Below are positions 16,404 through 25,383 of a DNA stretch of 64,000 nt, in pieces; position 1 is the first letter of the stretch; each line of letters begins with the position of its first letter. The DNA lies in contig CAVORH010000020.1 in assembly GCA_963698565.1 (NCBI GenBank), positions 124,001 to 188,000 on the forward strand, given 5' to 3'. The translations under genes were made by a program, and so were the position numbers. The notes beneath the pieces were generated by a model. It ran no database searches and had not been told where the DNA came from. It was given only the letters and a program-made list of their open reading frames with translations. Source of the DNA: Sva-07 sp963698565. Its GTDB lineage: Bacteria > Actinomycetota > Acidimicrobiia > Acidimicrobiales > Ilumatobacteraceae.

Positions 16404-17429
16404 ATGACCGAGAACTCCGTAATGACCCACCGAAACGTCGGGGTCCTGGCCATCGAAGCCGTGGAAGCGCCCGAGGTGGTGACGTCGGCCTGGATCGACG
16501 AACAGCTGGCCGCAACGTACGAGCGGACCGGCCTCAAGGCGGGCACGTTGTCCGAGCTCGCAGGAATCGAGGCGCGTCGTTGGTGGCCCGAGGGTGTGAC
16601 GTTCGATCAGGCGGCGGCGATGGCCGGTCAGGCCGCGCTCGACGCTGCGGGCATCGACCCGAAACGTGTGGGGATGCTGATCTCCACGTCGGTCTGCAAA
16701 CATCATCTCGAGCCGTCGGTTGCCTGCGCGGTGCACCACCAGCTCCAGCTCGGTCCCAGCTGTCTGAACTTCGACGTCGGCAACGCCTGTCTGGGATTCA
16801 TCAACGGCATGCAGATCGCTGCTGCGGCGATCGACGCCGGTGCCATCGACTATGCACTGATCGTCGACGGCGAAGGCAGCCGGTACACGCAACAGACCAC
16901 GATCGCCCGTCTGCAGCAGCCGACCACCGAGGCGGCGGACATCTTCGCCGAGTTCGCATCGCTCACGCTCGGTTCGGGGGCCGCTGCCGCCGTGCTCTGT
17001 CGGCTCGACGAGCACCCCGAAGCTCACCGGCTGGTCGGCGGTATCGCCCGCTCGGGCACGCAGCACCACGAACTCTGCGTCGGCGATCTCGATCGCATGA
17101 CCACCGACACGCACGGCCTGCTCGTCGCCGGGCTCGACCTCGCGGAGGCGGCGTGGAAGCACTCCGGCCACGACTTCGACTGGGAAGTCGGCATGGACTG
17201 GTACATCATCCACCAGGTGAGCCAGGTCCACACCCGGCTGATCACCGAACGCCTCGGGATCGACCCGTCGAAGGCGCCGCTCACGTTCCCGCAGTACGGC
17301 AACGTCGGTCCCGCAGCGATTCCGATCACGCTTGCCAGCGTCGCCGACCGCGTCGAGGTCGGCGACCGGGTGCTCTGTATGGGCATCGGGTCGGGTCTGA
17401 ACACGAGTTTCACCGAAATCGTCTGGTGA
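16404..17429 (+). CDS. oleA: OleA, thiolase-family acyl-CoA condensing enzyme
   Basis: OleA performs a non-decarboxylative Claisen condensation of two fatty acyl-CoAs to a 2-alkyl-3-ketoacid, the first step of long-chain olefin synthesis. The 341-residue protein has the thiolase/KAS III fold with Cys in FDVGNACLGFINGM (near 129), His in WYIIHQVSQVHT (near 270) and Asn in PQYGNVGPAAIP (near 300). KAS III (FabH) also fits the fold, but the oleBC and oleD genes directly downstream settle the assignment. Its stop TGA overlaps the GTG of oleBC, which implies translational coupling. It is divergent from an SDR gene. Confidence 0.9.
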   Translation: MTENSVMTHRNVGVLAIEAVEAPEVVTSAWIDEQLAATYERTGLKAGTLSELAGIEARRWWPEGVTFDQAAAMAGQAALDAAGIDPKRVGMLISTSVCKHHLEPSVACAVHHQLQLGPSCLNFDVGNACLGFINGMQIAAAAIDAGAIDYALIVDGEGSRYTQQTTIARLQQPTTEAADIFAEFASLTLGSGAAAAVLCRLDEHPEAHRLVGGIARSGTQHHELCVGDLDRMTTDTHGLLVAGLDLAEAAWKHSGHDFDWEVGMDWYIIHQVSQVHTRLITERLGIDPSKAPLTFPQYGNVGPAAIPITLASVADRVEVGDRVLCMGIGSGLNTSFTEIVW

Positions 17430-20029
17430 CCGCGGCGTCCACGAGCGCCACGGCGGGGGAGCCCGGCTGGTCGCCGGAACCGCCCTCCCACGCCGACTGG
17501 CAGCGCTGGGGACTCGATCCCTCCTGGTCGCGCTTCGTCGACGTGCCCAGCCACGCCGGAGGGAGCCACCGCTGGCACGTGCTCGACACCGGGGTGCCCG
17601 CCGGAGCCGACCCCGCCGTCACACCCACGGTGTTGTGTGTCCACGGCAACCCGACGTGGGGCTACGCGTGGGCGACGTTCCTGCGCGGGCTGCACGGTCG
17701 CTGTCGCGTCGTCGCCGTCGACCAACTCGGCATGGGTTTCAGCGAGCGCACCAGGCGACGCCGCTACGCCGACCGCATCCGCGACCTCGACGACGTGGTG
17801 GTCGCCCTCGGTCTGCCGGGACCGGCGCCGCTCGTGGTCGCCGCCCACGACTGGGGCGGTGCGATCGCGATGGGCTGGGTCGTGCAGGATCCACGACAGG
17901 TGGCAGGCATGATCCTGTGCAACACGGGGATCGCGGTGCCGGAGGGACGTGAGGCGCCGGGGATCATCCGGCTCGCGGCGTGGGCGCCGATCCTCGACCT
18001 GGTGTGCCGTGGCACTCCGACGTTCGTCGAGGGGACGGTTCGCCTGTCCGGTCGGCGGATCTCGAAGACCGATCGCGAGGCGTTCCGGGCGCCGTACCGA
18101 GGCGCCCCGTCGCGAGCGGCGATCGCCGACTTCGTCGACGACATCCCACTTCGAGCCGGACACCCGTCCGAAGCGGCGATCGCCGAGGTCGCGGGACGGC
18201 TCGCCGGGGTGAAGGCACCGGTGCTCCTGGCCTGGGGGGCGAAGGATCCGGTGTTCGACGACGACTTCTGCGCTGACCTCGCAGGGCGCTTCCCGAACAC
18301 GACGGTCCACCGTTTCGCCAAGGCCAACCACCTCGTGATGGCCGAGGCCGATGTCGCCGGTGTCGCCGAGGCCTGGTTGACCGACCTGTTCGAGGGACGC
18401 CTGCCGACACCCTCACCGGCTGACGCCCCGACGGCGGGTGATGGGCCATCGGCGTTCGGTGGGACGGCGAACCTGTGGTCGGCGATCGAGGAGCATCGCA
18501 ACGACGACCGTGACGCGTTCGTCGACCTGGCCACCGCCGAATCGATCTCGTTCGCGACGCTCGCCCGTCGTGTCGACGGCGTGGCGGCGGAACTCGCCCG
18601 GCGCGGCCTGCAACCCGGTGACCACGTCGCGATGCTCACACCGCCGGGTGTCGACCTGGCTGCAGCCGTGTACGGCGTGTGGCGCGCCGGCGGCGTCACC
18701 GTGATCGCCGATCGCGGGCTCGGCCTGCGCGGGCTCGGTCGGGCGGTGCGCTCCACCCGTCCCCGCTGGGTGATCGGGCCGAAGACGGCCCTCGCCGCCG
18801 CCACCACGATGCGATGGGCGCCACGGGCGCAGCGTCTCGACGTCCACGACCTGATCGCTGCTGCCGACACGACCGAACTCGACCCGCCGCCCGGGCCCGG
18901 CCCCGAAGACCCTGCCGCGGTGCTGTTCACCTCGGGAGCAACCGGGCCGCCCAAGGGTGTGCGCTACCTCCACCGACAGCTGGTCGCGCAGCGAGATGCC
19001 CTGGCCGACACCTACTCGATCACGGCGAACGACCGTCTCGTCGCTGCGTTCGCTCCGTTCGCGCTCTACGGGCCCGCACTCGGGATCACGACCGCGCTGC
19101 CGGCGTGCGACGTCACCAAGCCGGCCGAACTCACCGCAGCGATGCTCGACGAGGCCTGCACGCGGATCGACGCAACGCTCGCCTTCGCGTCACCGTCGGC
19201 GCTCGCCAACGTCGTCGCGACCAACGCCGGGTCGCAGCGCCCGGGGTTCCTCGGCCTTCGCCTCGTGCTCTCGGCCGGTGCTCCGGTGCCGTCGGAGACG
19301 CTCCGGGCGGTCGGCGAGCTCGCACCGGCCGCTGAACTCCGCACGCCGTACGGGATGACCGAGGTGCTCCCGGTCGCCGACATCGAGCTGGCCGAGATCA
19401 CCCAGGCGGAGAGCGACGACCCCGCCGGTGGCGTGTGCGTCGGCCGGCCGGTGGCGGGGGCCGACGTACGGATCGCCGCACTCGGGTTCGAGCCCGACAC
19501 CCTGCCCGATGCGCTCGCCCCGATGGCGGTCGGGGAGATCCTCGTTCGCGCCCCCTGGGTGTCCGACGGGTACCTGGGCATGTGGGCGACGCAGCGTGCG
19601 GCTCGGCCGGGCGCCGGCCAGTGGCATCGCTCCGGTGACGTCGGCCATGTCGACGCACTCGGACGGCTGTGGGTCGAAGGCCGCGCGGTCCACGTGATCC
19701 ACACCGCCGCGGGACCGGTCACCCCCGTTCCGGTCGAGCGGGTCGTCGAGCGCGCGCTCGACGTGTCGCGGGCGGCGGCAGTCGGCGTCGGCCCGGTCGG
19801 GAGCCAGCAACTGGTGGTGGTCGTCGAACAGCCCGGCGGCGACGACGGTCCCGCCCCGACCGATGTCGTCGACAGCGTGCGCGCAGCCGTCGGCCGGCCC
19901 GTCGCAGCGGTCCTCGCGGTGGAGGCATTGCCGGTCGACATCCGGCACAACGCCAAGATCGACCGGTCTGCCGTTGCAGCGTGGGCTTCCGCCCTGCTCG
20001 CCGGCACTCGCTCGCGGGCACTGAGCTGA
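17426..20029 (+). CDS. oleBC: OleBC fusion: beta-lactone decarboxylase plus beta-lactone synthetase
   Basis: An 867-residue fusion. The N-terminal half is OleB, an alpha/beta hydrolase related to haloalkane dehalogenases, with VCVHGNPTWGYAW, nucleophile Asp in AAHDWGGAIA (near 141) and His in FAKANHLVMAEAD. It removes CO2 from the beta-lactone to give the alkene. From about residue 345 OleC begins, an AMP-forming enzyme that closes beta-hydroxy acids to beta-lactones. Its P-loop is FTSGATGPPKGV (near 503), followed by TPYGMTE and SGDVGHVDALGRLW. Fused OleBC is known from olefin-producing actinobacteria. GTG 17426 overlaps the oleA stop (GTGA), and oleD follows after 10 bp. Confidence 0.92.
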   Translation: MTAASTSATAGEPGWSPEPPSHADWQRWGLDPSWSRFVDVPSHAGGSHRWHVLDTGVPAGADPAVTPTVLCVHGNPTWGYAWATFLRGLHGRCRVVAVDQLGMGFSERTRRRRYADRIRDLDDVVVALGLPGPAPLVVAAHDWGGAIAMGWVVQDPRQVAGMILCNTGIAVPEGREAPGIIRLAAWAPILDLVCRGTPTFVEGTVRLSGRRISKTDREAFRAPYRGAPSRAAIADFVDDIPLRAGHPSEAAIAEVAGRLAGVKAPVLLAWGAKDPVFDDDFCADLAGRFPNTTVHRFAKANHLVMAEADVAGVAEAWLTDLFEGRLPTPSPADAPTAGDGPSAFGGTANLWSAIEEHRNDDRDAFVDLATAESISFATLARRVDGVAAELARRGLQPGDHVAMLTPPGVDLAAAVYGVWRAGGVTVIADRGLGLRGLGRAVRSTRPRWVIGPKTALAAATTMRWAPRAQRLDVHDLIAAADTTELDPPPGPGPEDPAAVLFTSGATGPPKGVRYLHRQLVAQRDALADTYSITANDRLVAAFAPFALYGPALGITTALPACDVTKPAELTAAMLDEACTRIDATLAFASPSALANVVATNAGSQRPGFLGLRLVLSAGAPVPSETLRAVGELAPAAELRTPYGMTEVLPVADIELAEITQAESDDPAGGVCVGRPVAGADVRIAALGFEPDTLPDALAPMAVGEILVRAPWVSDGYLGMWATQRAARPGAGQWHRSGDVGHVDALGRLWVEGRAVHVIHTAAGPVTPVPVERVVERALDVSRAAAVGVGPVGSQQLVVVVEQPGGDDGPAPTDVVDSVRAAVGRPVAAVLAVEALPVDIRHNAKIDRSAVAAWASALLAGTRSRALS

Positions 20030-20039
20030 GGCCGCAGCC

Positions 20040-21062
20040 GTGCGGGTGCTGGTCACGGGTGCCTCGAGCCTGATCGGTGCAGGCGTCGCCCGCACCTTGA
20101 GCGGGCGCGGCGATGCGGTCGTCTGCCTGCAACGCCACTCGTCCGTCGCGCTCGACGGGCTCGTCGGCGTGTCCGAGCGCCTCGGCGACATCCGGGACGC
20201 CGATGCCGTGCGCGCTGCTGCAACGGGCTGTGATGCGATCGTGCACGTCGCCGCCAAGGTCGGTGTCCTCGGCGACTGGGAGGAGTACCGGGCCGTCAAC
20301 GTCGAGGGCACCGAGCACGTCGTCGCCGCTGCACTCGCACACGACATCGACCGGATCGTCCACGTGTCCTCGCCGTCGGTCGCGCACGGCGGTGAGCCGA
20401 TCATCGGCGGTGGCGCCGATGCCCCGGTGTTCGGCCGCCAACGAGCGTGGTACGCCGAGTCGAAGGCGATCGCCGAGTACGTAGCGCTCGCGATGGCGTC
20501 CGACCGGCTGGGCGTGGTCGCCGTCCGCCCGCACCTCGTGTGGGGACCGGGTGACACGCAACTCGTGGGCCGGATCGTCGAACGAGCAGCGGCGGGGCGG
20601 CTCGCCCTGGTGGGCGGCGGTCGGGCCCTCGTCGACACCACCTACATCGACAACGCGGTCGACGCACTCGTCGCCGCGCTCGACGCCGTCGAACCCGATG
20701 CCAGGTGTTCGGGGCGGGCCTACGTGGTGTCGAACGGCGAACCCCGGATGATCCGCGAACTCGTCGAGGGGATCTGCCGGGCCGCCGGGGTGCCCTTCGC
20801 CCCCCGCGACGTGTCGTTGCGTGTCGGGCGGTTGGGCGGGGCCGTGGTCGAGCGGGTGTGGCCGTTGCTCCGACGCGACGACGAGCCGCCGCTGACGCAG
20901 TTCCTCGCCGAGCAGTTGGGGACCGCCCACTGGTTCGATCCGCGCCCGGCACGCGACGACCTCGGCTGGTCGCCGTCGGTGTCGATCGACGAGGGTCTCA
21001 CCCGTCTCGCCGATTGGTACACCGCGCTCGCCGATCAGGGGGCTGCCCCGTCTTCCGGCTGA
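20040..21062 (+). CDS. oleD: OleD, 2-alkyl-3-ketoacid reductase (SDR/3-beta-HSD family)
   Basis: OleD reduces the OleA product to the 2-alkyl-3-hydroxy acid that OleC then cyclises. The 340-residue extended SDR starts with LVTGASSLIGAGVA (NADP-binding GxxxxxG) at the very N-terminus. It has HVAAKVG in place of HxAA, the strand IVHVSSPSVAHGG with the catalytic Ser region, and the YxxxK site YAESKAIAEY near 137-146. The motif VRPHLVWGPGD is typical of the 3-beta-HSD branch. GTG 20040 starts right at the Rossmann strand. It is the last gene of the ole operon, and tRNA-Cys follows 81 bp downstream. Confidence 0.9.
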   Translation: MRVLVTGASSLIGAGVARTLSGRGDAVVCLQRHSSVALDGLVGVSERLGDIRDADAVRAAATGCDAIVHVAAKVGVLGDWEEYRAVNVEGTEHVVAAALAHDIDRIVHVSSPSVAHGGEPIIGGGADAPVFGRQRAWYAESKAIAEYVALAMASDRLGVVAVRPHLVWGPGDTQLVGRIVERAAAGRLALVGGGRALVDTTYIDNAVDALVAALDAVEPDARCSGRAYVVSNGEPRMIRELVEGICRAAGVPFAPRDVSLRVGRLGGAVVERVWPLLRRDDEPPLTQFLAEQLGTAHWFDPRPARDDLGWSPSVSIDEGLTRLADWYTALADQGAAPSSG

Positions 21063-21143
21063 GCGGGCAACGACACCTCGGCGAGAGCGGTCGGGCACGA
21101 GGGCCCGCTATCCCGAAGGGCCCGCTATCCTCGGCACCTCACT

Positions 21144-21218
21144 GGCGACGTGGCCGAGTGGTTTAGGCAACGGCCTGCAAAGCCGTGTACATGAGTTCGA
21201 TTCTCATCGTCGCCTCCA
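21144..21218 (+). tRNA. tRNA-Cys (anticodon GCA)
   Basis: A complete cloverleaf of 75 nt. The acceptor GGCGACG pairs with CGTCGCC. The anticodon stem ACGGC/GCCGT encloses CTGCAAA with anticodon GCA. The T-loop is GTTCGATTC, and an encoded TCCA follows. Upstream, the 13-bp element GGGCCCGCTATCC occurs twice (21101-21113 and 21118-21130). The second copy supplies a -10-like TATCCT ending 12 bp before the tRNA. Confidence 0.97.
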
Positions 21219-21249
21219 ACCCCTGAGCAGGGACTCCTGCTCAGGGGTT
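21218..21249. terminator. Bidirectional terminator between tRNA-Cys and the GH10 gene
   Basis: A perfect 13-bp inverted repeat AACCCCTGAGCAG / CTGCTCAGGGGTT with a 6-nt loop. It begins at the A of the tRNA CCA end, and its right arm contains the stop codon of the minus-strand GH10 gene. AA/TT ends on both strands suit termination in both directions. Confidence 0.85.
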
Positions 21250-22563
21250 CTTCGCGTCCGCAGCCCGTCGCCGCGCCACCACGATGATCGCACCGACCAC
21301 CGCGAGCGCTCCCGCGGCGATGGCGAGCGCCACGGCGGTGTTCGAGTCGTCACCCGCCTGCTCGGGGGGAGGGCTGGTCACGGTCGGCGCAGTCGTCGTC
21401 TCGGTCGAGGCCACGGCGGTGGTGGTCGCCGGCTCGGGATCGGTCACGCCGAGCACATCGGCCATCGCCTGGGCAGCCGGTTTCGGTGTGTCGATGGCAT
21501 CGAACCAGAGCGCGCCGCCGAATGCGCCGCCGGTGGTGTCGAGAGTGGGTGGCAGACGGTCGGTCAGGCCCCAGACGACGAACGTGTCGCAGGAGGTGGC
21601 GTCGAGGCATGCGGACAGCGAGGTGGCGTACGCATCTGCCTGGAAGGCGAGGGTGTCGGGGTTGCCGATCTCCGTGACGGGGACCGGTACGTCGAACTCG
21701 GTGATCGCCCAGTCGAGGCCGAGATCGTCCACCCACGCCGAGAACGTGGTGAAGTCGACGGGGTCGGGCGACAGCAGGTGCGCTTGGAACCCGATCCCGT
21801 CGATCGGAACCCCGGCGGCGACCAACGAGCCGATCGTCGACTGGACTCCGACACACTTGGCGACCTGGGCGCAGTCGGATCGGTCGGCGGTGGCCCCCGG
21901 CACGATCGCGAGGCCGCTGTCGACGGCGTCCTGGGTGACAGAGAGGTCGTCGTAGAAGTCGTCGTAGAAGAGGAGCGCATCGGGGTCGGCGGCTCGGGCG
22001 GCCTCGAAGGCGATGCGGAGGTAGTCGTCGCCGATCACCTGGCGCCACAGCGAGTCGCGCAGGGTGCCGTCGGGGAGGAAGGCTTCGTCGACGACGTCCC
22101 ACTGGGTGACGACGCCGGGGTTGCGCTCGGCGTACCGGCTGACCACCTCGGTGACGTGGTCACTGAGGACCGTCGCCAGCGTCTCGGCCGTCCAGCTCCC
22201 ACCGACGACCCAGTCGGGGAGCCCGTCGGGGCTGATCAGACCGTGGCCACGAACGGTCAGATCGTTCGCTGCGGCGAAGTCGACGAGTGCATCGGCAGCG
22301 GAGAAGTCGTACACCCCGGGTTCGGGTTGGACGACGCCGAAGTCGACTTCCGAGACCGTGGACACCATGTTGACGTTGTCGACCAGCAACCGGCGGTAGG
22401 CGTCGTCGGTGCCGAGGGCGCCCACGGTGACCGCAGCTCCGAAGTTGAACCCGGCGGCATCGGCCGCCGGACGCAGCCCCGCACTCTGCGCGTCGACCTG
22501 CGAGGCCACCGAGAGTGCAAGGAGGCCGCCGAACGCCAGGGTTCGCATGAGTGGTCGCCGCAT
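21241..22563 (-). CDS. Secreted, membrane-anchored glycoside hydrolase family 10 protein
   Basis: A GH10 (endo-1,4-beta-xylanase family) protein of 440 residues. A signal peptide (RTLAFGGLLALSVASQVDA) is followed by the barrel: DFGVVQPEPGVYDFSAAD, then VRGHGLISPDGLPDW, the acid/base Glu in WDVVDEAFLPDG, IDGIGFQAHL, and the nucleophile Glu in WAITEFDVPV. The usual WDVVNEA has Asp for Asn here. After the barrel comes a Thr/Pro-rich linker and a C-terminal membrane helix (AVALAIAAGALAVVGAIIVV) with a basic end, so the enzyme should sit on the cell surface. ATG 22563 gives a good signal peptide; the open frame continues upstream. Confidence 0.85.
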   Translation of the reverse strand: MRRPLMRTLAFGGLLALSVASQVDAQSAGLRPAADAAGFNFGAAVTVGALGTDDAYRRLLVDNVNMVSTVSEVDFGVVQPEPGVYDFSAADALVDFAAANDLTVRGHGLISPDGLPDWVVGGSWTAETLATVLSDHVTEVVSRYAERNPGVVTQWDVVDEAFLPDGTLRDSLWRQVIGDDYLRIAFEAARAADPDALLFYDDFYDDLSVTQDAVDSGLAIVPGATADRSDCAQVAKCVGVQSTIGSLVAAGVPIDGIGFQAHLLSPDPVDFTTFSAWVDDLGLDWAITEFDVPVPVTEIGNPDTLAFQADAYATSLSACLDATSCDTFVVWGLTDRLPPTLDTTGGAFGGALWFDAIDTPKPAAQAMADVLGVTDPEPATTTAVASTETTTAPTVTSPPPEQAGDDSNTAVALAIAAGALAVVGAIIVVARRRAADAKNP

Positions 22564-22729
22564 CGCATTCGCGACGGTAGTGCCGCGTCGAGCGGCGTTC
22601 GCGGCAGGCGAGCCGCGCCCTCGGCAGCACCCGGACGGATCGGAACCTCGTTGCGGGTCACCGGTCACCGGCAAGTAACCTGACGTCGGCAACTCGGCAC
22701 TCCGTGTTCGTGTCGCTCCCATCCACCGC

Positions 22730-23725
22730 ATGACCACGAGCACCTCCACCACGACCGTCGTCGTTCCCGGCACCCACGTGATGACCGCCCTCGTCGGCCC
22801 GCGTGATCGTCACCTGCGCCAGATCGAGCAGCAGTTCCCGACGGTGCAGATCAGCGTGCGGGGCAACGAGGTGCGCATCTCGGGCGACGACTCCGCCGAG
22901 GTGGTCGGCGTCGCGGGGCTGTTCGAGGAGTTGTCGACGCTGCTCCAGAGCGGACAGCAACTCGACGACTCGACGCTCGACCGCGTGGTCGCCATGGTGC
23001 GAGCGAGTGAGCGGCCGAGCGAGATCCTCGCCCACCAGGTCCTACGCGGCGCGAAGGGCCGCCAGGTGAAGCCGAAGACCGCCGGGCAGAAGCGCTACAT
23101 CGACGCGATCGATCAGAACGTGATCACCTTCGGTCTCGGCCCGGCGGGCACGGGCAAGTCGTGGCTCGCCGTGGCGATGGCGGTCCGGGCGCTCCAGGCA
23201 AAGCAGGTCCAACGGATCATCCTCACCCGGCCTGCGGTCGAGGCGGGGGAGCGGTTGGGGTTCCTGCCCGGCGACCTGATGGCGAAGATCGACCCCTACC
23301 TGCGACCGTTGTACGACGCGCTGTACGACATGCTCGATCCCGACGCCGTGCAACGACTGTTGGAGCGTCAGGTGGTCGAGGTGGCACCGCTGGCGTTCAT
23401 GCGTGGTCGCACGTTGAACGGCAGCTTCATCATCCTCGACGAGGCACAGAACGCCACGCCGGAACAGATGAAGATGTTCCTCACGCGCATCGGCTTCGGA
23501 TCGCGAGTGGTCGTCACGGGTGACACCACCCAGGTCGATGTCCCGACGGGCAAGAGCGGACTCGCCGGGCTGGAGCGGACGTTGGCGGGCATCGACGGGC
23601 TGGCGTTCGTCCGCTTGTCGGGCGCCGACGTCGTGCGCCACAAGATCGTCGCCGACATCGTCGCTGCCTACGAGCAGCAGGAGGAGCAGCGCAGCACGCA
23701 GCAGGACGAGGCAGCAGGCCGGTGA
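22730..23725 (+). CDS. phoH: PhoH family P-loop ATPase
   Basis: A PhoH-like NTPase of 331 residues, probably linked to RNA processing with YbeY. An N-terminal KH-like region (about 20-70) precedes Walker A GPAGTGKS near residue 137, then ILTRPAVEAGERLGFLPGDL, AFMRGRTLNGSFIILDEAQN (Walker B) and VVTGDTTQVD. The tail is Gln/Glu-rich. Its stop overlaps the ybeY GTG start by 4 bp, the usual phoH-ybeY pairing. Confidence 0.93.
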   Translation: MTTSTSTTTVVVPGTHVMTALVGPRDRHLRQIEQQFPTVQISVRGNEVRISGDDSAEVVGVAGLFEELSTLLQSGQQLDDSTLDRVVAMVRASERPSEILAHQVLRGAKGRQVKPKTAGQKRYIDAIDQNVITFGLGPAGTGKSWLAVAMAVRALQAKQVQRIILTRPAVEAGERLGFLPGDLMAKIDPYLRPLYDALYDMLDPDAVQRLLERQVVEVAPLAFMRGRTLNGSFIILDEAQNATPEQMKMFLTRIGFGSRVVVTGDTTQVDVPTGKSGLAGLERTLAGIDGLAFVRLSGADVVRHKIVADIVAAYEQQEEQRSTQQDEAAGR

Positions 23726-24228
23726 CCGCGCGATCCGGCAACGACGTCACGGTCGTCGTCGCCGACGAGCGATCCGCCGATGACGCTCCTGCCGTCGGGG
23801 TCGACCTCGACCGCTGGGAACGACTGGCCGGCGCCGCGCTCGCCGCAGAAGGTGCGGTCGGTGAGTTGACGTTGACCTTCGTCGACGCCTCGGAGATCGC
23901 GTCGCTCAACGAGGAGTACATGGGCAAGATCGGCCCCACCGACGTGCTGTCGTTCCCGATGGACGACGAACCCACACCCGGTGTCCCCACGCTGCTGGGC
24001 GACGTGGTGGTCAGCCCGGCGGTGGCGGCGCAGCAGTACGCGGACCATGCCGGCACCCTCGACGACGAGCTCGCGCTGCTCGTGGTGCACGGCATCCTGC
24101 ACGTGCTCGGCCACGATCACGCAGAACCGGCGGAGGCGGCGTTGATGCGCCGACGCGAGCTCACACTCCTCGAAGCGCACCACTGGTCGGGCCCCGCCCC
24201 TGCCGGGTTCCGTCAGACCCACGACTGA
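23722..24228 (+). CDS. ybeY: rRNA maturation RNase YbeY
   Basis: A single-strand endoribonuclease acting in 16S rRNA 3' maturation and ribosome quality control. The 168-residue protein has the family's zinc site HGILHVLGHDHAE near residue 122 and the preceding motifs LNEEYMGKIGPTDVLSFPMD and LLGDVVVSP. GTG 23722 overlaps the phoH stop, so the pair is translationally coupled. The C-terminal tail (HHWSGPAPAGFRQTHD) is not conserved in the family. Confidence 0.94.
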   Translation: MTARSGNDVTVVVADERSADDAPAVGVDLDRWERLAGAALAAEGAVGELTLTFVDASEIASLNEEYMGKIGPTDVLSFPMDDEPTPGVPTLLGDVVVSPAVAAQQYADHAGTLDDELALLVVHGILHVLGHDHAEPAEAALMRRRELTLLEAHHWSGPAPAGFRQTHD

Positions 24229-24246
24229 GCCGGATACTGTCGGCCT

Positions 24247-25311
24247 GTGTCGTACCCGACGTCGCCGCCGTTGATGCCGCCGCCGGGCTGGTACCCCGAT
24301 CCGGAGTCGGCGTGGACCTGGCGCTGGTGGGATGGTGCCCGCTGGAGCGATCTCCGTGCGCCTCAGATGCTGCCACCGGAACGCAACCCGTACTCGTTCT
24401 CGGCATGGTTCGAGCAGTCGGTCGAGACGTCGAAGCGGGTGATCGTCCGGGTCGGGCTCGTCGTCCTCGCCATCTGGGGCGTCGCCGCTGTGCTGATCGG
24501 TGTGTTCGCGTTCTCGGTGTTCCACAGCGGCAAGGGTCGCGAACTCCGCACGCTGATCCAGTTCGATCGCATCATCGACGGCAGCGGCACCACCGTCCGA
24601 CTCACCGACGCCGAATGGGAGCGGGCCGGCGACCTGCTCGGCGACATCGCTCGGGCCGCGGTGCCATGGATGCTCGTGCTGTTCGTGGCGCTGGTCGTCG
24701 CGTCCACGTGGGCAACCGCGCTCGCCGCCCGGGTCGCCGAGCGTGTCGGATCCGGGACCATCGAGGCCGTGTCGCGGTCCGACGACTCGGCCGATGCGAT
24801 CCGTCGCGTGCCGGCGGTGGTCGGTGCTCTGCTCGCGGTCTCGCTGGTCGGTCTCGGCGTCATGGCGTCGACCCTGCTGCCGCTGTTCGCCGCCGTGGCG
24901 GTCGATGCCGGTGGCGGAGCGATTGCGGTCACCGCCATCTTCGGCTTCGTCGCTGCGGTGGTCTTGGGAACACTGGTGTTCGTGCGCTTGTCGCTCGCGG
25001 TGGTCCTCGCCTCACTCGGCGGATGGGGTCTCGGCCTCCAGCGGAGCTGGCAGCTCACCGAGGGTCACTTCTGGGGAGTGCTGGGGCGACTGCTCGTCGC
25101 CGGCTTGATCGCGAGCGCGGCGTCGTTCCCGCTGAGCTTCGTCAACTCGTTCGGGTTCTCGCTGGGCTTCACGACCTGGGCGGTGTCGTTCCTCGTTCTC
25201 CAGGCGATCGGCAACGTCGTGACCACCCTGGTGACCGTCCCCGCACAGGTGGTGATCGTCGATCACCTCACGGCACGTCGGGGCCGCGGTCGGTTGGCCG
25301 AGCAGCTCTGA
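24247..25311 (+). CDS. DUF2510 multi-pass membrane protein
   Basis: A 354-residue membrane protein. The N-terminus carries a DUF2510 motif (PPPGWYPDPES ... WRWWDGARWSD), a short actinobacterial module of unknown role. Behind it are about six membrane helices, the first near 68-92. The arrangement resembles the membrane domain of glycerophosphodiester phosphodiesterase-like proteins, but no catalytic domain is present. The GTG start at 24247 follows ybeY by 18 bp, so it may share that transcript. Confidence 0.75.
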   Translation: MSYPTSPPLMPPPGWYPDPESAWTWRWWDGARWSDLRAPQMLPPERNPYSFSAWFEQSVETSKRVIVRVGLVVLAIWGVAAVLIGVFAFSVFHSGKGRELRTLIQFDRIIDGSGTTVRLTDAEWERAGDLLGDIARAAVPWMLVLFVALVVASTWATALAARVAERVGSGTIEAVSRSDDSADAIRRVPAVVGALLAVSLVGLGVMASTLLPLFAAVAVDAGGGAIAVTAIFGFVAAVVLGTLVFVRLSLAVVLASLGGWGLGLQRSWQLTEGHFWGVLGRLLVAGLIASAASFPLSFVNSFGFSLGFTTWAVSFLVLQAIGNVVTTLVTVPAQVVIVDHLTARRGRGRLAEQL

Positions 25312-25383
25312 GCGGCCCGCGATGCCCGTGTTCGAGTGGATCGGTTCGTGCCGTCCCCTGCCGTCCACGTAGCTTCGGCGGCC

